Below the pieces are notes generated by a model. The model was not told where the DNA came from and did not search any database. It saw nothing but the letters and a program-made list of their open reading frames with translations. From assembly GCA_030583905.1 (NCBI GenBank), contig CP129481.1, forward strand, positions 3,130,136 through 3,194,135: a stretch of 64,000 nt of DNA, read 5' to 3'. The position numbers were made by a program, and so were the translations under genes. This DNA comes from Anaerolineales bacterium. Its GTDB lineage: Bacteria; Chloroflexota; Anaerolineae; Anaerolineales; Villigracilaceae. Of the stretch, positions 37,723 through 46,466 are shown in pieces (within the stretch, counting starts at the first letter, position 1; each line of letters opens with the position of its first letter).

Positions 37723-38739
37723 TTAACTTCTTGCCTGAACCGTAAAGGATATGCGCGCACCGGAGCCGACGGTGCTATCGATCTCAAAACTTCCTCCCAG
37801 CATTTCAGCGCGTTCACGGATCAATTTCAAACCCAAATTCGTGGAATCTTTCAGGTTCTCCGGGTCAAACCCCTTGCCGTTGTCGTCCACGCTGATGCGC
37901 AGGAAGTCGTTCCCAAGATCCGCCTGTACTTTGACCGTGGTCGCCTGACTGTGACGCGCCACATTTCCAAGCAGTTCCTGAACGGCTCGAAATACCATCA
38001 CTTCCAGATAGGGTTCCAGACGGCGTTCCGTCCCCGTGACCAGCACGCTCACATCCAAACCGGTCTGTTCCTTGAACGCATCGGCATATTTTCGCAGGGT
38101 CGGCACCAGCCCAAGATCGTCAAGCATCATGGGGCGCAGTTCAAATATAAAGTTGCGGACCTTTTGGAACGTCCCCATCGCGGCGGTCTTCAAATTACCC
38201 AGTTCATCCTTCGCCTGCCCCGGGTCAACATCCAAAAGGCGCATGGCGATCTCGGTCTGCAAAATGAAATTGGACAACGCCTGGGCGGGTCCGTCATGCA
38301 TCTGGCGGGAGAGCCGCTGGCGCTCCGCCTCCTGCGCATTGACGATCATCTCGATCCCCGCCATCTGACTCTTGGAGTTCATGGAAGCGGCAGATGAGCC
38401 CGGCGAATCTCCCCCAGCCATTGCATTTTCGAGCACAGACTTGTATTTTTCAAGGTGGCTTTTGTCGTTCTGCAATTTCTCCAGCTGACCGCGCATGACG
38501 AAAAGTCGTTGCTGCGCATCAAGGGCGGCATCATACGCCATTTTGATTTCTTCGATCCCGGCATCCTGCTTCTGCACCTGCTGGAGATGGGTCGAAATTG
38601 CGGTATTACGCTGGGTCAATTTGGCGAGTTCCCCCTGACTTTGCTCGATCATCAAGGTGATTTCGCGCAGGGCGCGCTGTGTTTCATCCAATTCGCCTTG
38701 ATAATCGAACGTCTCGCCGCTTGTCTCACTAATCGACAT
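37723..38739 (-). CDS. Sensor histidine kinase, DegS/NarL type, with N-terminal coiled coil
   Basis: 338 residues, no membrane helix. Residues ~10-110 form a coiled coil (ELDETQRALREITLMIEQSQGELAKLTQR...). The HisKA_3 dimerisation box is ERQRLSRQMHDGPAQALSNFILQ (His in RQMHDG). The HATPase region is FRAVQELLGNVARHSQA, ISVDDNGKGFDPENL and NLGLKLIRERAEMLGGSFEIDSTVGSGARI. Cytosolic, DegS-like. It starts 10 bp after the response regulator gene, its likely partner, and lies just upstream of the Tad genes. Confidence 0.93.
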   Translation of the reverse strand: MSISETSGETFDYQGELDETQRALREITLMIEQSQGELAKLTQRNTAISTHLQQVQKQDAGIEEIKMAYDAALDAQQRLFVMRGQLEKLQNDKSHLEKYKSVLENAMAGGDSPGSSAASMNSKSQMAGIEMIVNAQEAERQRLSRQMHDGPAQALSNFILQTEIAMRLLDVDPGQAKDELGNLKTAAMGTFQKVRNFIFELRPMMLDDLGLVPTLRKYADAFKEQTGLDVSVLVTGTERRLEPYLEVMVFRAVQELLGNVARHSQATTVKVQADLGNDFLRISVDDNGKGFDPENLKDSTNLGLKLIRERAEMLGGSFEIDSTVGSGARISFTVQARS

Positions 38740-38749
38740 GAAAATACTC

Positions 38750-39445
38750 CTAGGAGGTGATGTTCGTATCGCGCAGGGTGACCCATCCGCGCTTCAAGGC
38801 GTAGACCACAGCCTGCGTGCGGTCTTCCACGCCGAACTTTCGCAAAATGGCTGTGACGTGGTTCTTTACCGTCTGATGGCTGATGCCGAGCAGGGTGGCG
38901 ATCTCCTTGTTGCTCATACCGCGCACGACACAAGCCAGCACTTCCATTTCACGGTCGGAGAGCGGGTGGAAGGGAGTCCCCGGTTCGCTGTAGGAACGGC
39001 GCGCGCCTTCCATCCTGTCTTCAACCCAAAGTTCCAGTTCGCGGCGGGTGAAGACATTATTTGCAAAGACATACTTCCCCTCTGCAACTTCACGAATGAT
39101 TCGGGAGAGGGATTGCGGTTCGATGTCTTTTGAGCAGTAACCGTGCGCGCCAGCCAGCGCGGCATGGATGGCTTGTTCCACATCGTCGTAACCGGTCATC
39201 AGGATGATGCGGGTCCCCAGCCTGTCCTGCGATACTTGATGCGTGATCTGCTGACCGTTCATGCCGGGCAGGTTCACATCCAGAACAGCAACCGTCGGTT
39301 TCTTGGTGCGGATCAACTCCAGCGCATCGTCCCCCGTCGCCGACTGGGCGATGATACGCATATCAGGTTCCAATGACAACGCGTCCACAACGCCCTGCCG
39401 GAACAGCGGATGATCATCAACGATCAAAAGGGTTATCTGGTTCAT
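38750..39445 (-). CDS. NarL/FixJ-type response regulator
   Basis: 231 residues from the ATG of MNQITLLIVDDHP; the frame is open to an ATG at 39469 but neither has a strong ribosome site. The receiver has DD (10-11), phospho-Asp56 in VAVLDVNLPGMNG and a conserved Lys-type region GAHGYCSKDI. The C-terminal LuxR-type HTH is PLSDREMEVLACVVRGMSNKEIATLLGISHQTVKNHVTAILRKF. It forms a pair with the DegS-like kinase; likely targets include the adjacent Tad operon (inference). Confidence 0.93.
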   Translation of the reverse strand: MNQITLLIVDDHPLFRQGVVDALSLEPDMRIIAQSATGDDALELIRTKKPTVAVLDVNLPGMNGQQITHQVSQDRLGTRIILMTGYDDVEQAIHAALAGAHGYCSKDIEPQSLSRIIREVAEGKYVFANNVFTRRELELWVEDRMEGARRSYSEPGTPFHPLSDREMEVLACVVRGMSNKEIATLLGISHQTVKNHVTAILRKFGVEDRTQAVVYALKRGWVTLRDTNITS

Positions 39446-39504
39446 CCCGAGCCCATTCTCTCTTTGCATGGAATTTGGTGCATAGTGGTTTCTATTTTAA
39501 CCCA

Positions 39505-40986
39505 TTAAGGACGTTTCCATGGGTAGACAGCCATATTCGGCTGGTCAAACAAGGGTGTGATCGCACTGCCGGATGTGAACACCGCTTCGACATCCGCGGT
39601 CAGGAGCGGGTAGAAATCGGGGAAGGCGATCAGGTAATCAGCGCCGCGTTCATGCAGGAACACCGCAAGCTGCGGCTCGTCACGGATGAAGGGAATGACC
39701 TCCGGCGAGATCAAGCCAGCCAGATCGATCAATTCATGGTCATCGAAGTAGCCCAGCGCGCCGATGTCATGCGCGGCAATGACTGCATCTTCAGGCAGGT
39801 TCTCAGACGCCCATTTTGCGGTCACTACCATTTCACTTTCGATGACCGCCACATCCAATGCGTAGGAACGCGCGCCGAGAATGATAAAGCCGAACGTCAG
39901 CATGGCGATGCTTCCGCGCCAGATCGTCTGCACGACCCAGTGATAGCGGGCGAACAACTTGCTTTTGTCGAAGTGTGCAAATGCCAGCAGACCGAACAGA
40001 AAGAAGATGGGCATGGCGGGCATGATGTAACGTCCGTGTTGATAGACGGGCAGACGGAAGACATACAGCCACATATAACCAAAGCACCAGATGAACGCCG
40101 CAAGACTGCCCCACGACCGCTCCCGAACGGATCTGACCAGCCAGCCGATCACGCCGGGGACCAGTACGAGGCTGGGTCCCACCAGCAATTGCAGGGACAT
40201 CTGACCAAGGCGTTCGATAATGGGTAAATTCTGCCAGGCGGCATACTCCGCCTGCTTGGCGTAGAACGTGTTGGGCATGGGCGTCCCGCCGATGGCGAGA
40301 TTGAAGAGCAGATAAAAACTGAACAAAATGCCAAAGCCGATGAAATAACGCACGATTGCATTCAGGCGCGAACGGAAATCGCCGCCCGTCAGGAGCATCG
40401 TCATCAAGGCGGGACCGAGCAGAGTCAAGCCGTCGGGGCGCACCCAGATCGAGAGACCGGTCAGCAAGCCCAGGGCGAGGTAACGAGGCGAGTCCGTCAT
40501 CAACAGGATCAAAACGGCAGTGACGATCAAGCCGTGCAGCAGAGTCTCCATGCCAGACATCGCCGCCCAGGCGAGATGCCATTCAAAGGTGATGAAGATG
40601 CCAACCCACGGAAAGCGCGGACGATAGGATGCGACGAGTTTGCGCACCGCCCATTCGGAGAGCAAAGCGAGTGCGAAAAGTGTGATGACGCCGAGAGCGA
40701 AGGTCCAGATGTAGGGCGAGAGGCGGAGCAGAAAGCCGATGGCAAGCATGGCAGACCAGAGCGGCGCAGTAGAACCGGCGGAGGGGATGCCGGGACGGAA
40801 CGCCCACTCGCCATTCTGCGCGAGGTTGCGTGCGTAGGTCTGATGGATCCATGAGTCGTCGAGCGGGAAGCCGATGGCGTAGGTGAATTGACTCGCCAGC
40901 AAGTATATGACCGCGATCAGGATGACCGCGAGCGCGATGATGAGCAGGTCACGTGGAGAGATTTCACTTGTTGATCTTGAAGACAT
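39505..40986 (-). CDS. Polytopic membrane protein, GT-C glycosyltransferase-like
   Basis: 493 residues from the ATG at 40986 (GAGGTGG upstream), overlapping the upstream gene by 23 bp. About eleven hydrophobic helices follow an early acidic loop FPLDDSWIHQTYARNLAQNGEWAF, the typical place of the catalytic Asp in GT-C enzymes. The C-terminal soluble part (MVVTAKWASENLPEDAVIAAHDIGALGYFDDHELIDLAGLISPEV) is a feature of bacterial GT39-like lipid-sugar transferases. Donor and acceptor are unknown. The product likely works with the next two upstream genes. Confidence 0.8.
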   Translation of the reverse strand: MSSRSTSEISPRDLLIIALAVILIAVIYLLASQFTYAIGFPLDDSWIHQTYARNLAQNGEWAFRPGIPSAGSTAPLWSAMLAIGFLLRLSPYIWTFALGVITLFALALLSEWAVRKLVASYRPRFPWVGIFITFEWHLAWAAMSGMETLLHGLIVTAVLILLMTDSPRYLALGLLTGLSIWVRPDGLTLLGPALMTMLLTGGDFRSRLNAIVRYFIGFGILFSFYLLFNLAIGGTPMPNTFYAKQAEYAAWQNLPIIERLGQMSLQLLVGPSLVLVPGVIGWLVRSVRERSWGSLAAFIWCFGYMWLYVFRLPVYQHGRYIMPAMPIFFLFGLLAFAHFDKSKLFARYHWVVQTIWRGSIAMLTFGFIILGARSYALDVAVIESEMVVTAKWASENLPEDAVIAAHDIGALGYFDDHELIDLAGLISPEVIPFIRDEPQLAVFLHERGADYLIAFPDFYPLLTADVEAVFTSGSAITPLFDQPNMAVYPWKRP

Positions 40987-42547
40987 GCGTGCCATCCACC
41001 TCACCGATGAAAATAAAATCACTGCTCTCTTCAGGCGCGTCCATCAAACTCTTGATCTGCGGAAGCGCCGCCTGCGGTTCGAGCACGAGATACTGCGCAT
41101 CGAACTGCCCCGCCGCGGCAAGGATCGCGCCCTCCCCGCCGTATGGAATGGAAATGGCAGAGCGCCCCGTGGCGATGTAATATCCCGGCGCGTTGCGGAC
41201 GATGACCACATCATCATCGGCAATGCCGTTCATGATCAGGAACTGCTCCACAACGGGATACCTCGCTTCGCCTTCGCCCCAGCCCAACGCAAAGACCCGC
41301 AAATAGGAGACGTAGACCGTCAGGATGACTGCGATCATGACCAGCACGCTTCGGAACAAAAATCTGGTCTGGTCGTTGCCCCAGTTCCTTTTTCTCAGGG
41401 ACAGCAGGATCGCATCCAAGCCCAGTGGAGCGAGCACCCACCACATCGGCTGGAGCGCCGCACCGGCATGGAAGAACGCGCCGCGCGCGCCCGCAAACGG
41501 AAAGATGAACGACATGACGAAGAACAGGAGCAACCATGCCGTCACCGCCAGCCTGACGCGCTCGTCCTTTCCATAATAAAGGATGCCCGCAACGATAAAT
41601 GGAAATAGAATGATACCGCCATGTGCGGCAAATCCGCTTTGCAGGTTGGTGACCAATGCCCATACGCGGTCGGCGAGGATATTGTCCCAGCCGTAGGCAA
41701 GGAAGGACTCCATGCTGAGTTGGTCGGGCGGATAGATGAAGGTCTGGTCGTAGTTCTCGAGCCAGAGCGCACGGCTGCCGCCGGGAGCCATGAGCGTCCC
41801 GAACGTGGACAAGTTGCGCGCATACCAGGGCGACATGACAAGCAGGAAGCCGAGCAGGGCAGGCAGAAGACGGCGAGTGAGAAATGCAACGTGATGCGAT
41901 GCGCGAGCAATGGGCAGTGGAGCGTGATGAAGCAGGCGATACAGCGCAAACAGGAACGTCATCCCCAGCCAGAGCAGACCGTCACTGCGGGAGAGCGAGA
42001 GCAGTCCCGCCAGCAGACCGAGCATGAACCAGTATCGCGTCTGCGAATCGTCTTGGAGCAGTTTCGCGACAGCGAGGAAATACAAGCCGCCGAACAGCAT
42101 GAAGAGACTGAAGTTATCCGTCACACCGACGAAGGGAGCGTGATAAATGGAGAAGATCGCCAGCAATGACGAGAGGATGGCAAGGTCGCGCTTTTGGGTA
42201 AACGCATACGCCAATGCGGCAGTGACGGGCACCACCAGCGCGGCGATGACGATGAACGGAATGCGCGCGGCGGCGTAGGTGGTCTGTCCCGCCAGCCACA
42301 TGCCGAGGGCGGAGACAATGGAAGCGAGCGGCATCCAATAGGTGTGCGAAGGATGCGGCAGGGAGGTTGAGCCGTCGAGGTAGTTCCACAGGTACGGCTC
42401 AGTAAAGCCCTTGCCCGTGGCAAGCTGAATCCCGCCGCCGAAGTAATACGCCGAGTCGAGATAGCCCGGCGTCGGCTGGAAGAACGCAAGGACGGAAGGG
42501 AGAATTAATCCGGACAGGAAGAGGATGAAGTAGGTTCTGCGGGTCAT
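40964..42547 (-). CDS. GT39/ArnT-like glycosyltransferase, membrane protein
   Basis: 527 residues. About ten helices. The first periplasmic loop FQPTPGYLDSAYYFGGGIQLATGKGFTEPYLWNYLD carries the acidic residue expected of PMT/ArnT-type enzymes. SLPHPSHTYWMPLAS and AYAFTQKRDLAILSSLLAIFS are typical family segments. The C-terminal domain (NGIADDDVVIVRNAPGYYIATGRSAISIPYGGE) is soluble. It lies between two further polytopic proteins in one operon. Substrate unknown. Confidence 0.82.
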   Translation of the reverse strand: MTRRTYFILFLSGLILPSVLAFFQPTPGYLDSAYYFGGGIQLATGKGFTEPYLWNYLDGSTSLPHPSHTYWMPLASIVSALGMWLAGQTTYAAARIPFIVIAALVVPVTAALAYAFTQKRDLAILSSLLAIFSIYHAPFVGVTDNFSLFMLFGGLYFLAVAKLLQDDSQTRYWFMLGLLAGLLSLSRSDGLLWLGMTFLFALYRLLHHAPLPIARASHHVAFLTRRLLPALLGFLLVMSPWYARNLSTFGTLMAPGGSRALWLENYDQTFIYPPDQLSMESFLAYGWDNILADRVWALVTNLQSGFAAHGGIILFPFIVAGILYYGKDERVRLAVTAWLLLFFVMSFIFPFAGARGAFFHAGAALQPMWWVLAPLGLDAILLSLRKRNWGNDQTRFLFRSVLVMIAVILTVYVSYLRVFALGWGEGEARYPVVEQFLIMNGIADDDVVIVRNAPGYYIATGRSAISIPYGGEGAILAAAGQFDAQYLVLEPQAALPQIKSLMDAPEESSDFIFIGEVDGTHVFKINK

Positions 42548-42553
42548 CAGGGA

Positions 42554-43795
42554 TTATGCTTTTTGGGCGGCGAGGTCAGCCCATAACTTCGGCGGACGGA
42601 GCGCCCACCAGCGGATCCAGTACAAGCCGACGACGGTGAAGAGCGGCAGGAAGAGGAAGATGATCTGCTGTGAAAGGAAGCCGTAGTAGATGCCAGCCCA
42701 CGGCAGGGCAAGGACAACGAGCAGGAGCAGAACCACCAACGCGCGGCGGCGATGCCAGCGGTCATACACTACGGCAAAGGTCAGCGCCAGCGGAATGACC
42801 AGCACGGCGAGATGTTCCATCTCGGTGCGGAAGCCGAGCAGGGGAGCCGCCGCCAGCGCGAGACAAGCCGCCCAATAGAACCTGCGCGTGTCGGCGTCGT
42901 GCGCGGCGCTCACTTCATAGATGAGGGCGACCACCAAAGCACCGATAAGAACCCAGCCCAGCAGATTGCCATTGGCGGGAAACAGGTCGATCAGGATGGC
43001 GCGGACGGAGAAGCCGAAGTCGGCGCGCAAATTGTTCATGCCGGCGCGCAGGTAGGGGATGAACCAGTTGGCATACATAAAGAAGGAAACTGCCAGCAGA
43101 ACGAAGGACAGCATGAAAAAACCTGCCAGCACGCGGATGCGCCCTTCCTTGTAACAGCGCCACGCCACAAGGATCAGGAAGGGCAGACCGACCTCCCAGT
43201 AATACATCGAAACCGCCATCAATGCGCCGACGACCTCGTCTCGTTCGGCGCGCAGGGCAAGCAGAATGCCTGCGTACAGCAAGCCAAGCAGTAGGACGGG
43301 GCTGGCTGCGAGCACAGCCTGATAGGTATAAAAGTTGAAGATGCAGAAAAGAAAGAAGAGAACGGCAAAGTAGCGCGGCGCTTCCCAATCGGTGAGGCGC
43401 AGGCTGAAGATGGCGAGCGCGAACAAAGCCAGTTCGAGCAACAAGGTATAGATGGCACGGGCAAGCTGGGGGTCGGGGAGAAGCGCAAGCGGAAAATAAA
43501 GCAGGAGCAGGTGGAAGGGCGTATCCAGAATGTAGGGTTCATCCCCCGCCCGGGCTGGACGGTCATAGACCAATGCCTGCACACGCTCCGGGACGTTGGC
43601 GCTGTACGGGTCGATCTGCTCAAAGATGTAAGCACGCGCGCCCGCCCAATGCACAAGGAAATCGCCGCCGCCCGCCGGGAGCGAACGGTTGAAATACATC
43701 AGCGCGGCGGAGAGGACAAGCAGGAGCACAACGACCACAATGATGAATTGATAGTCACGCGGCGTGAGGGATTTGGAGGGCGGTTGGAAGTTCAT
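42554..43795 (-). CDS. Polytopic membrane protein, GT87/DUF2029-like
   Basis: 413 residues, about ten helices. The N-terminal loop GGGDFLVHWAGARAYIFEQIDPYSANVPERVQ has the Asp and the DPY element typical of GT87 (polyprenol-phosphate-mannose mannosyltransferase-like) proteins, and LDTPFHLLLLYFPLALLP matches the family. The ATG overlaps the stop of the GNAT gene by 4 bp. It starts the run of three GT-C-like proteins. Activity is inferred from family. Confidence 0.78.
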   Translation of the reverse strand: MNFQPPSKSLTPRDYQFIIVVVVLLLVLSAALMYFNRSLPAGGGDFLVHWAGARAYIFEQIDPYSANVPERVQALVYDRPARAGDEPYILDTPFHLLLLYFPLALLPDPQLARAIYTLLLELALFALAIFSLRLTDWEAPRYFAVLFFLFCIFNFYTYQAVLAASPVLLLGLLYAGILLALRAERDEVVGALMAVSMYYWEVGLPFLILVAWRCYKEGRIRVLAGFFMLSFVLLAVSFFMYANWFIPYLRAGMNNLRADFGFSVRAILIDLFPANGNLLGWVLIGALVVALIYEVSAAHDADTRRFYWAACLALAAAPLLGFRTEMEHLAVLVIPLALTFAVVYDRWHRRRALVVLLLLVVLALPWAGIYYGFLSQQIIFLFLPLFTVVGLYWIRWWALRPPKLWADLAAQKA

Positions 43796-44361
43796 CGAAG
43801 CACGAAACGGAAGATGGGGCGCGTGAGAGAGTTGCGCGCCACTTCGGTGAAGCCCGCCTGACGGAAGGCGGAGGCAGTGCCGGTGAAGACGAACGGAGGC
43901 GGCTGGTCCTTTTGGGTCTCAACCGGATAGCCTTCGACGATTCGCCCTCCGCCCGCACCTGCGTGCGCGACCGCAGCTTTGATCAACTCGACGGCGACGC
44001 CCGCGCGGCGATGCTTCTGCTCAACGAAAAGACAGGTGATGGACCAGACCTCCTGATCGTCCACCGGCTTGAGGACGCGCGAGTGCGCGAGGCGCGGGTA
44101 TTGGGAACGCGGCTCGACCGCGACCCAGCCGACGGGATAGCCTTCGTAGTAGGCGAGCAAGCCGGGGACGATCTTCGCATCCACAATGGACTTTTGCCTT
44201 TGCCGGTTGCGGTCGCCTTTGCGTTCGGTGAATTCCCTGCCGCGCAGTTTCCAGAACATGCACCAGCAGCCGCCGCATGCGCCGCGTTCGCCGAAGAGGA
44301 TCTCGAAATCGCGCCAGAGTTTTGGTGTGAGTGTGTGGAAGGTGAGTTCTTCGAGGTTCAT
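43792..44361 (-). CDS. GNAT family N-acetyltransferase
   Basis: 189 residues from MNLEELTFHTL; the frame is open further upstream, but the conserved part starts here. The N-terminal segment ERGACGGCWCMFWKLRGREF, followed by the acetyl-CoA motif LFVEQKHRRAGVAVELIKAAVAHA and a C-terminal FTGTASAFRQAGFTEVAR, matches a widespread GNAT subgroup with CWCM-like motif. Substrate unknown. It overlaps the GT87-like gene by 4 bp (ATGA), indicating coupling. Confidence 0.85.
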   Translation of the reverse strand: MNLEELTFHTLTPKLWRDFEILFGERGACGGCWCMFWKLRGREFTERKGDRNRQRQKSIVDAKIVPGLLAYYEGYPVGWVAVEPRSQYPRLAHSRVLKPVDDQEVWSITCLFVEQKHRRAGVAVELIKAAVAHAGAGGGRIVEGYPVETQKDQPPPFVFTGTASAFRQAGFTEVARNSLTRPIFRFVLR

Positions 44362-44395
44362 GGGTTCACAGGTTGACCGGTTCGAGCGTTGAAGG

Positions 44396-45283
44396 TCAGC
44401 GCCCCTCAACCAAGCGGTCGCGGTCAATTGTACCTGATGTCCATTCCTTGAACTGCGAGAGCATGACGGCGATGAAGATGAGGAGGCAGCCGACGATCTG
44501 GATGACGATCAGCGTTTCGTTCAGCAGGAGCCAGCCTGCCAGCACTGCGAAGACGGATTCAAGGCTGAGGATGAGGGCGGCGTCGGCGGGCGGGGTGTGC
44601 TTTTGCGCCCAGACCTGGAGGGTGTAACAAAGCCCGAGGGAGAATACGGCGGTGTAGGCGATGGCAAGCAGGAGCGGGGGATGAAGCGCGAGGGCGGGTT
44701 CGACGATGACGCCGACGCCAAGGTTGAGCAGTCCGCAGACGATGAGCTGACCGAGGGAGAAGGTCATGGCTTCAAATTTGGAGGCGTATTTGCCGAGAAT
44801 GATGACGTGGAAGGTCCAGAACAAGGCGCCGATGAGTTCGAGCGCGTCGCCGATGCGGAGTTCGAACCTGCCGCCGGTGGAGAGAAGGAATGCGCCAATG
44901 CACGCCAGTACGACGGCGAGGATGGACAGCCAGTGCGGTCTTTCGCCCCAGAAGAGGAAGAGGGCGACGGGGACGAGTACGACGTAGAGGCTGGTGATGA
45001 AGCCGGCATTGCCGGCGGTGGTGTAGACCAAGCCCGCTTGTTGAAGGGCACTGCCCAGGAAGAGGAAGAAGCCGGCGATCGCCATCCATTTGTATTGGGG
45101 GCGGGGGATGGAGGCGAGGTGTATGCGTTTGACGAAGAGGAGGAGGATGAGGGCGGCGAGCAGGTAGCGCGCGCCGTTGAATTGGTAGACGCTGCCGAGT
45201 TGTCCGGCGATGCGTTGGGCGACGAAGGCGCTGCCCCAGATGATGGAGACGAGCAGGAGGGTGAGGTCGGCTTTGAGGCGCAT
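44396..45283 (-). CDS. EamA/DMT-superfamily transporter
   Basis: 295 residues from the ATG of MRLKADLTLLLVSIIWGSAFVAQRIAG; the frame stays open ~280 bp further but that part is low-complexity Pro/Ser/Thr from repeat DNA. Ten helices in two EamA repeats (first WGSAFVAQRI...; second LELIGALFWTFHVIILGKYASKFEAMTFSLGQL). Typical DMT drug/metabolite exporter. First gene of the five-gene minus-strand unit ending at 39505. Confidence 0.9.
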   Translation of the reverse strand: MRLKADLTLLLVSIIWGSAFVAQRIAGQLGSVYQFNGARYLLAALILLLFVKRIHLASIPRPQYKWMAIAGFFLFLGSALQQAGLVYTTAGNAGFITSLYVVLVPVALFLFWGERPHWLSILAVVLACIGAFLLSTGGRFELRIGDALELIGALFWTFHVIILGKYASKFEAMTFSLGQLIVCGLLNLGVGVIVEPALALHPPLLLAIAYTAVFSLGLCYTLQVWAQKHTPPADAALILSLESVFAVLAGWLLLNETLIVIQIVGCLLIFIAVMLSQFKEWTSGTIDRDRLVEGR

Positions 45284-45360
45284 GGGGTGGGGTTGGGACG
45301 GTAGGTAGCTGATAGTTGGTAGTGAGTGGATGGTGATTTTACTGTATTTGCGGGGTTGGT

Positions 45361-45560
45361 TTGTATGGTCGGATGGTCGGGGAAGTGGAAAGTAGAAAGA
45401 GGAAAGAGGTGGAAGTAGACGGTTGGCTGTGGGATGAGCGAAGGAAGGTCGAAGGATGAGCGCGGTGGAGGTGTTTGCGGGATTTTGTGTGCTGGGTTTG
45501 CGCCCGGAAGCATATGGAACCATATGGGAGCATATGGGATGATTATAGGATGACCGTTCG
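45361..45560 (+). repeat. Mosaic repeat region with dispersed repeat A copy 2
   Basis: The region 45284-45753 has no gene. 45361-45515 holds low-complexity TGGTCGGATGGTC and AAGTGGAAAGTAGAAAGAGG tracts and GAGCGCGGTGGAGGTGTTTG, which match pieces of 395-415 and 540-560. 45516-45560 is repeat A copy 2 (GGAACCATATGGGAGCATAT ... GGATGACCGTTCG), the counterpart of 596-662. Both regions precede an accessory island. Confidence 0.7.
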
Positions 45561-45753
45561 GTCAAATTTTAACCAATCTACTACAAATAGGATGAATATT
45601 TCATCCGTTGACCTACCCTGTGGGCGTGTTTATAATTGGTTCTATTCTATTCCGTACCAGCGCTGTGCTTCGCGATCCCACTTGCTCTGCTCGGGGACGG
45701 TGGCGCAAACCGTTCGACGGCTGTCGCCAAATATAAATGTATAGGAGGATCAA

Positions 45754-46455
45754 ATGTTCTCGAAAAGCAATCCGAGTCAGATTTTTGCAGATGGTAGAAA
45801 GTTGCTGGACAATGGAAACCACGATGAAGCAATAAAGGCATTTACAAAGGTAATAGATTTAGCCCCTACAAGTTATGAAGCATATACAAACAGAGGATTA
45901 GCCTATGTGAATAAATTCTTTTCTATTGTAGATAGTATCAAGGAAGAGCAAAGAAAAGGGGTTGCACAAAAGTATTTTTCCGAAGGTGTCAAAAATTTTG
46001 ATAAAGCAATAGAAATCTTGAAACTGGTTATCAAAAAACACGAAGGTGAAAAAGAATTGCTTGCTAAAGTTTTTATTTTTCGAGCAGAAGCCAACTATTT
46101 TTTAGAGAATCTAAACGAAGTCTTTTCCGACTTGTCCCACGCTCTCCAATACGACAGTAGCAACCCCGATATTTACCTAAAGAGAGGGACGCTTTATCTT
46201 GATGATTTAGATGACCCCGAATTGGCAATTGAAGATTTTTCAAAGGGAATTAGAATACAGCCAAGTGCTAAAGCATACATTTCAAGATGTTGGGCATATA
46301 TTGAAAACGGAGACGCAGAAGAAGCAGTGAAAGACTATAAACGAGCCAAAACGCTTGATGTCACTTTTGTAAAGAATAGTGAGCGCAACAGAAGTATATT
46401 CAAATCTCGTCAGTGGGAACAATTTAAGAAAGAAGCGGATAATCTCTCGTTTTAA
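45754..46455 (+). CDS. TPR-repeat protein of accessory island 2
   Basis: 233 residues. Four or five tetratricopeptide repeats can be traced: ADGRKLLDNGNHDEAIKAFTKVIDLAP, EAYTNRGLAYVN, NFDKAIEILKLVIK, DIYLKRGTLYLDDLDDPELAIEDFSKGI and AYISRCWAYIENGDAEEAVKDYKRAK. No signal peptide. AGGAGG lies 7 nt before the ATG. It is AT-rich, and the next gene (TIR/FGE-like) begins 11 bp later, so the two form one unit and the TPR protein may be its partner or scaffold. Confidence 0.85.
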   Translation: MFSKSNPSQIFADGRKLLDNGNHDEAIKAFTKVIDLAPTSYEAYTNRGLAYVNKFFSIVDSIKEEQRKGVAQKYFSEGVKNFDKAIEILKLVIKKHEGEKELLAKVFIFRAEANYFLENLNEVFSDLSHALQYDSSNPDIYLKRGTLYLDDLDDPELAIEDFSKGIRIQPSAKAYISRCWAYIENGDAEEAVKDYKRAKTLDVTFVKNSERNRSIFKSRQWEQFKKEADNLSF

Positions 46456-46466
46456 AAGGATGTATT

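Noticed and set aside
45284..45565. N-terminal extension of the EamA transporter by 94 residues
   Set aside because: The extension is low-complexity translated repeat DNA (Pro, Ser, Thr, His), whereas the ATG at 45283 begins exactly at the first membrane helix of the family.
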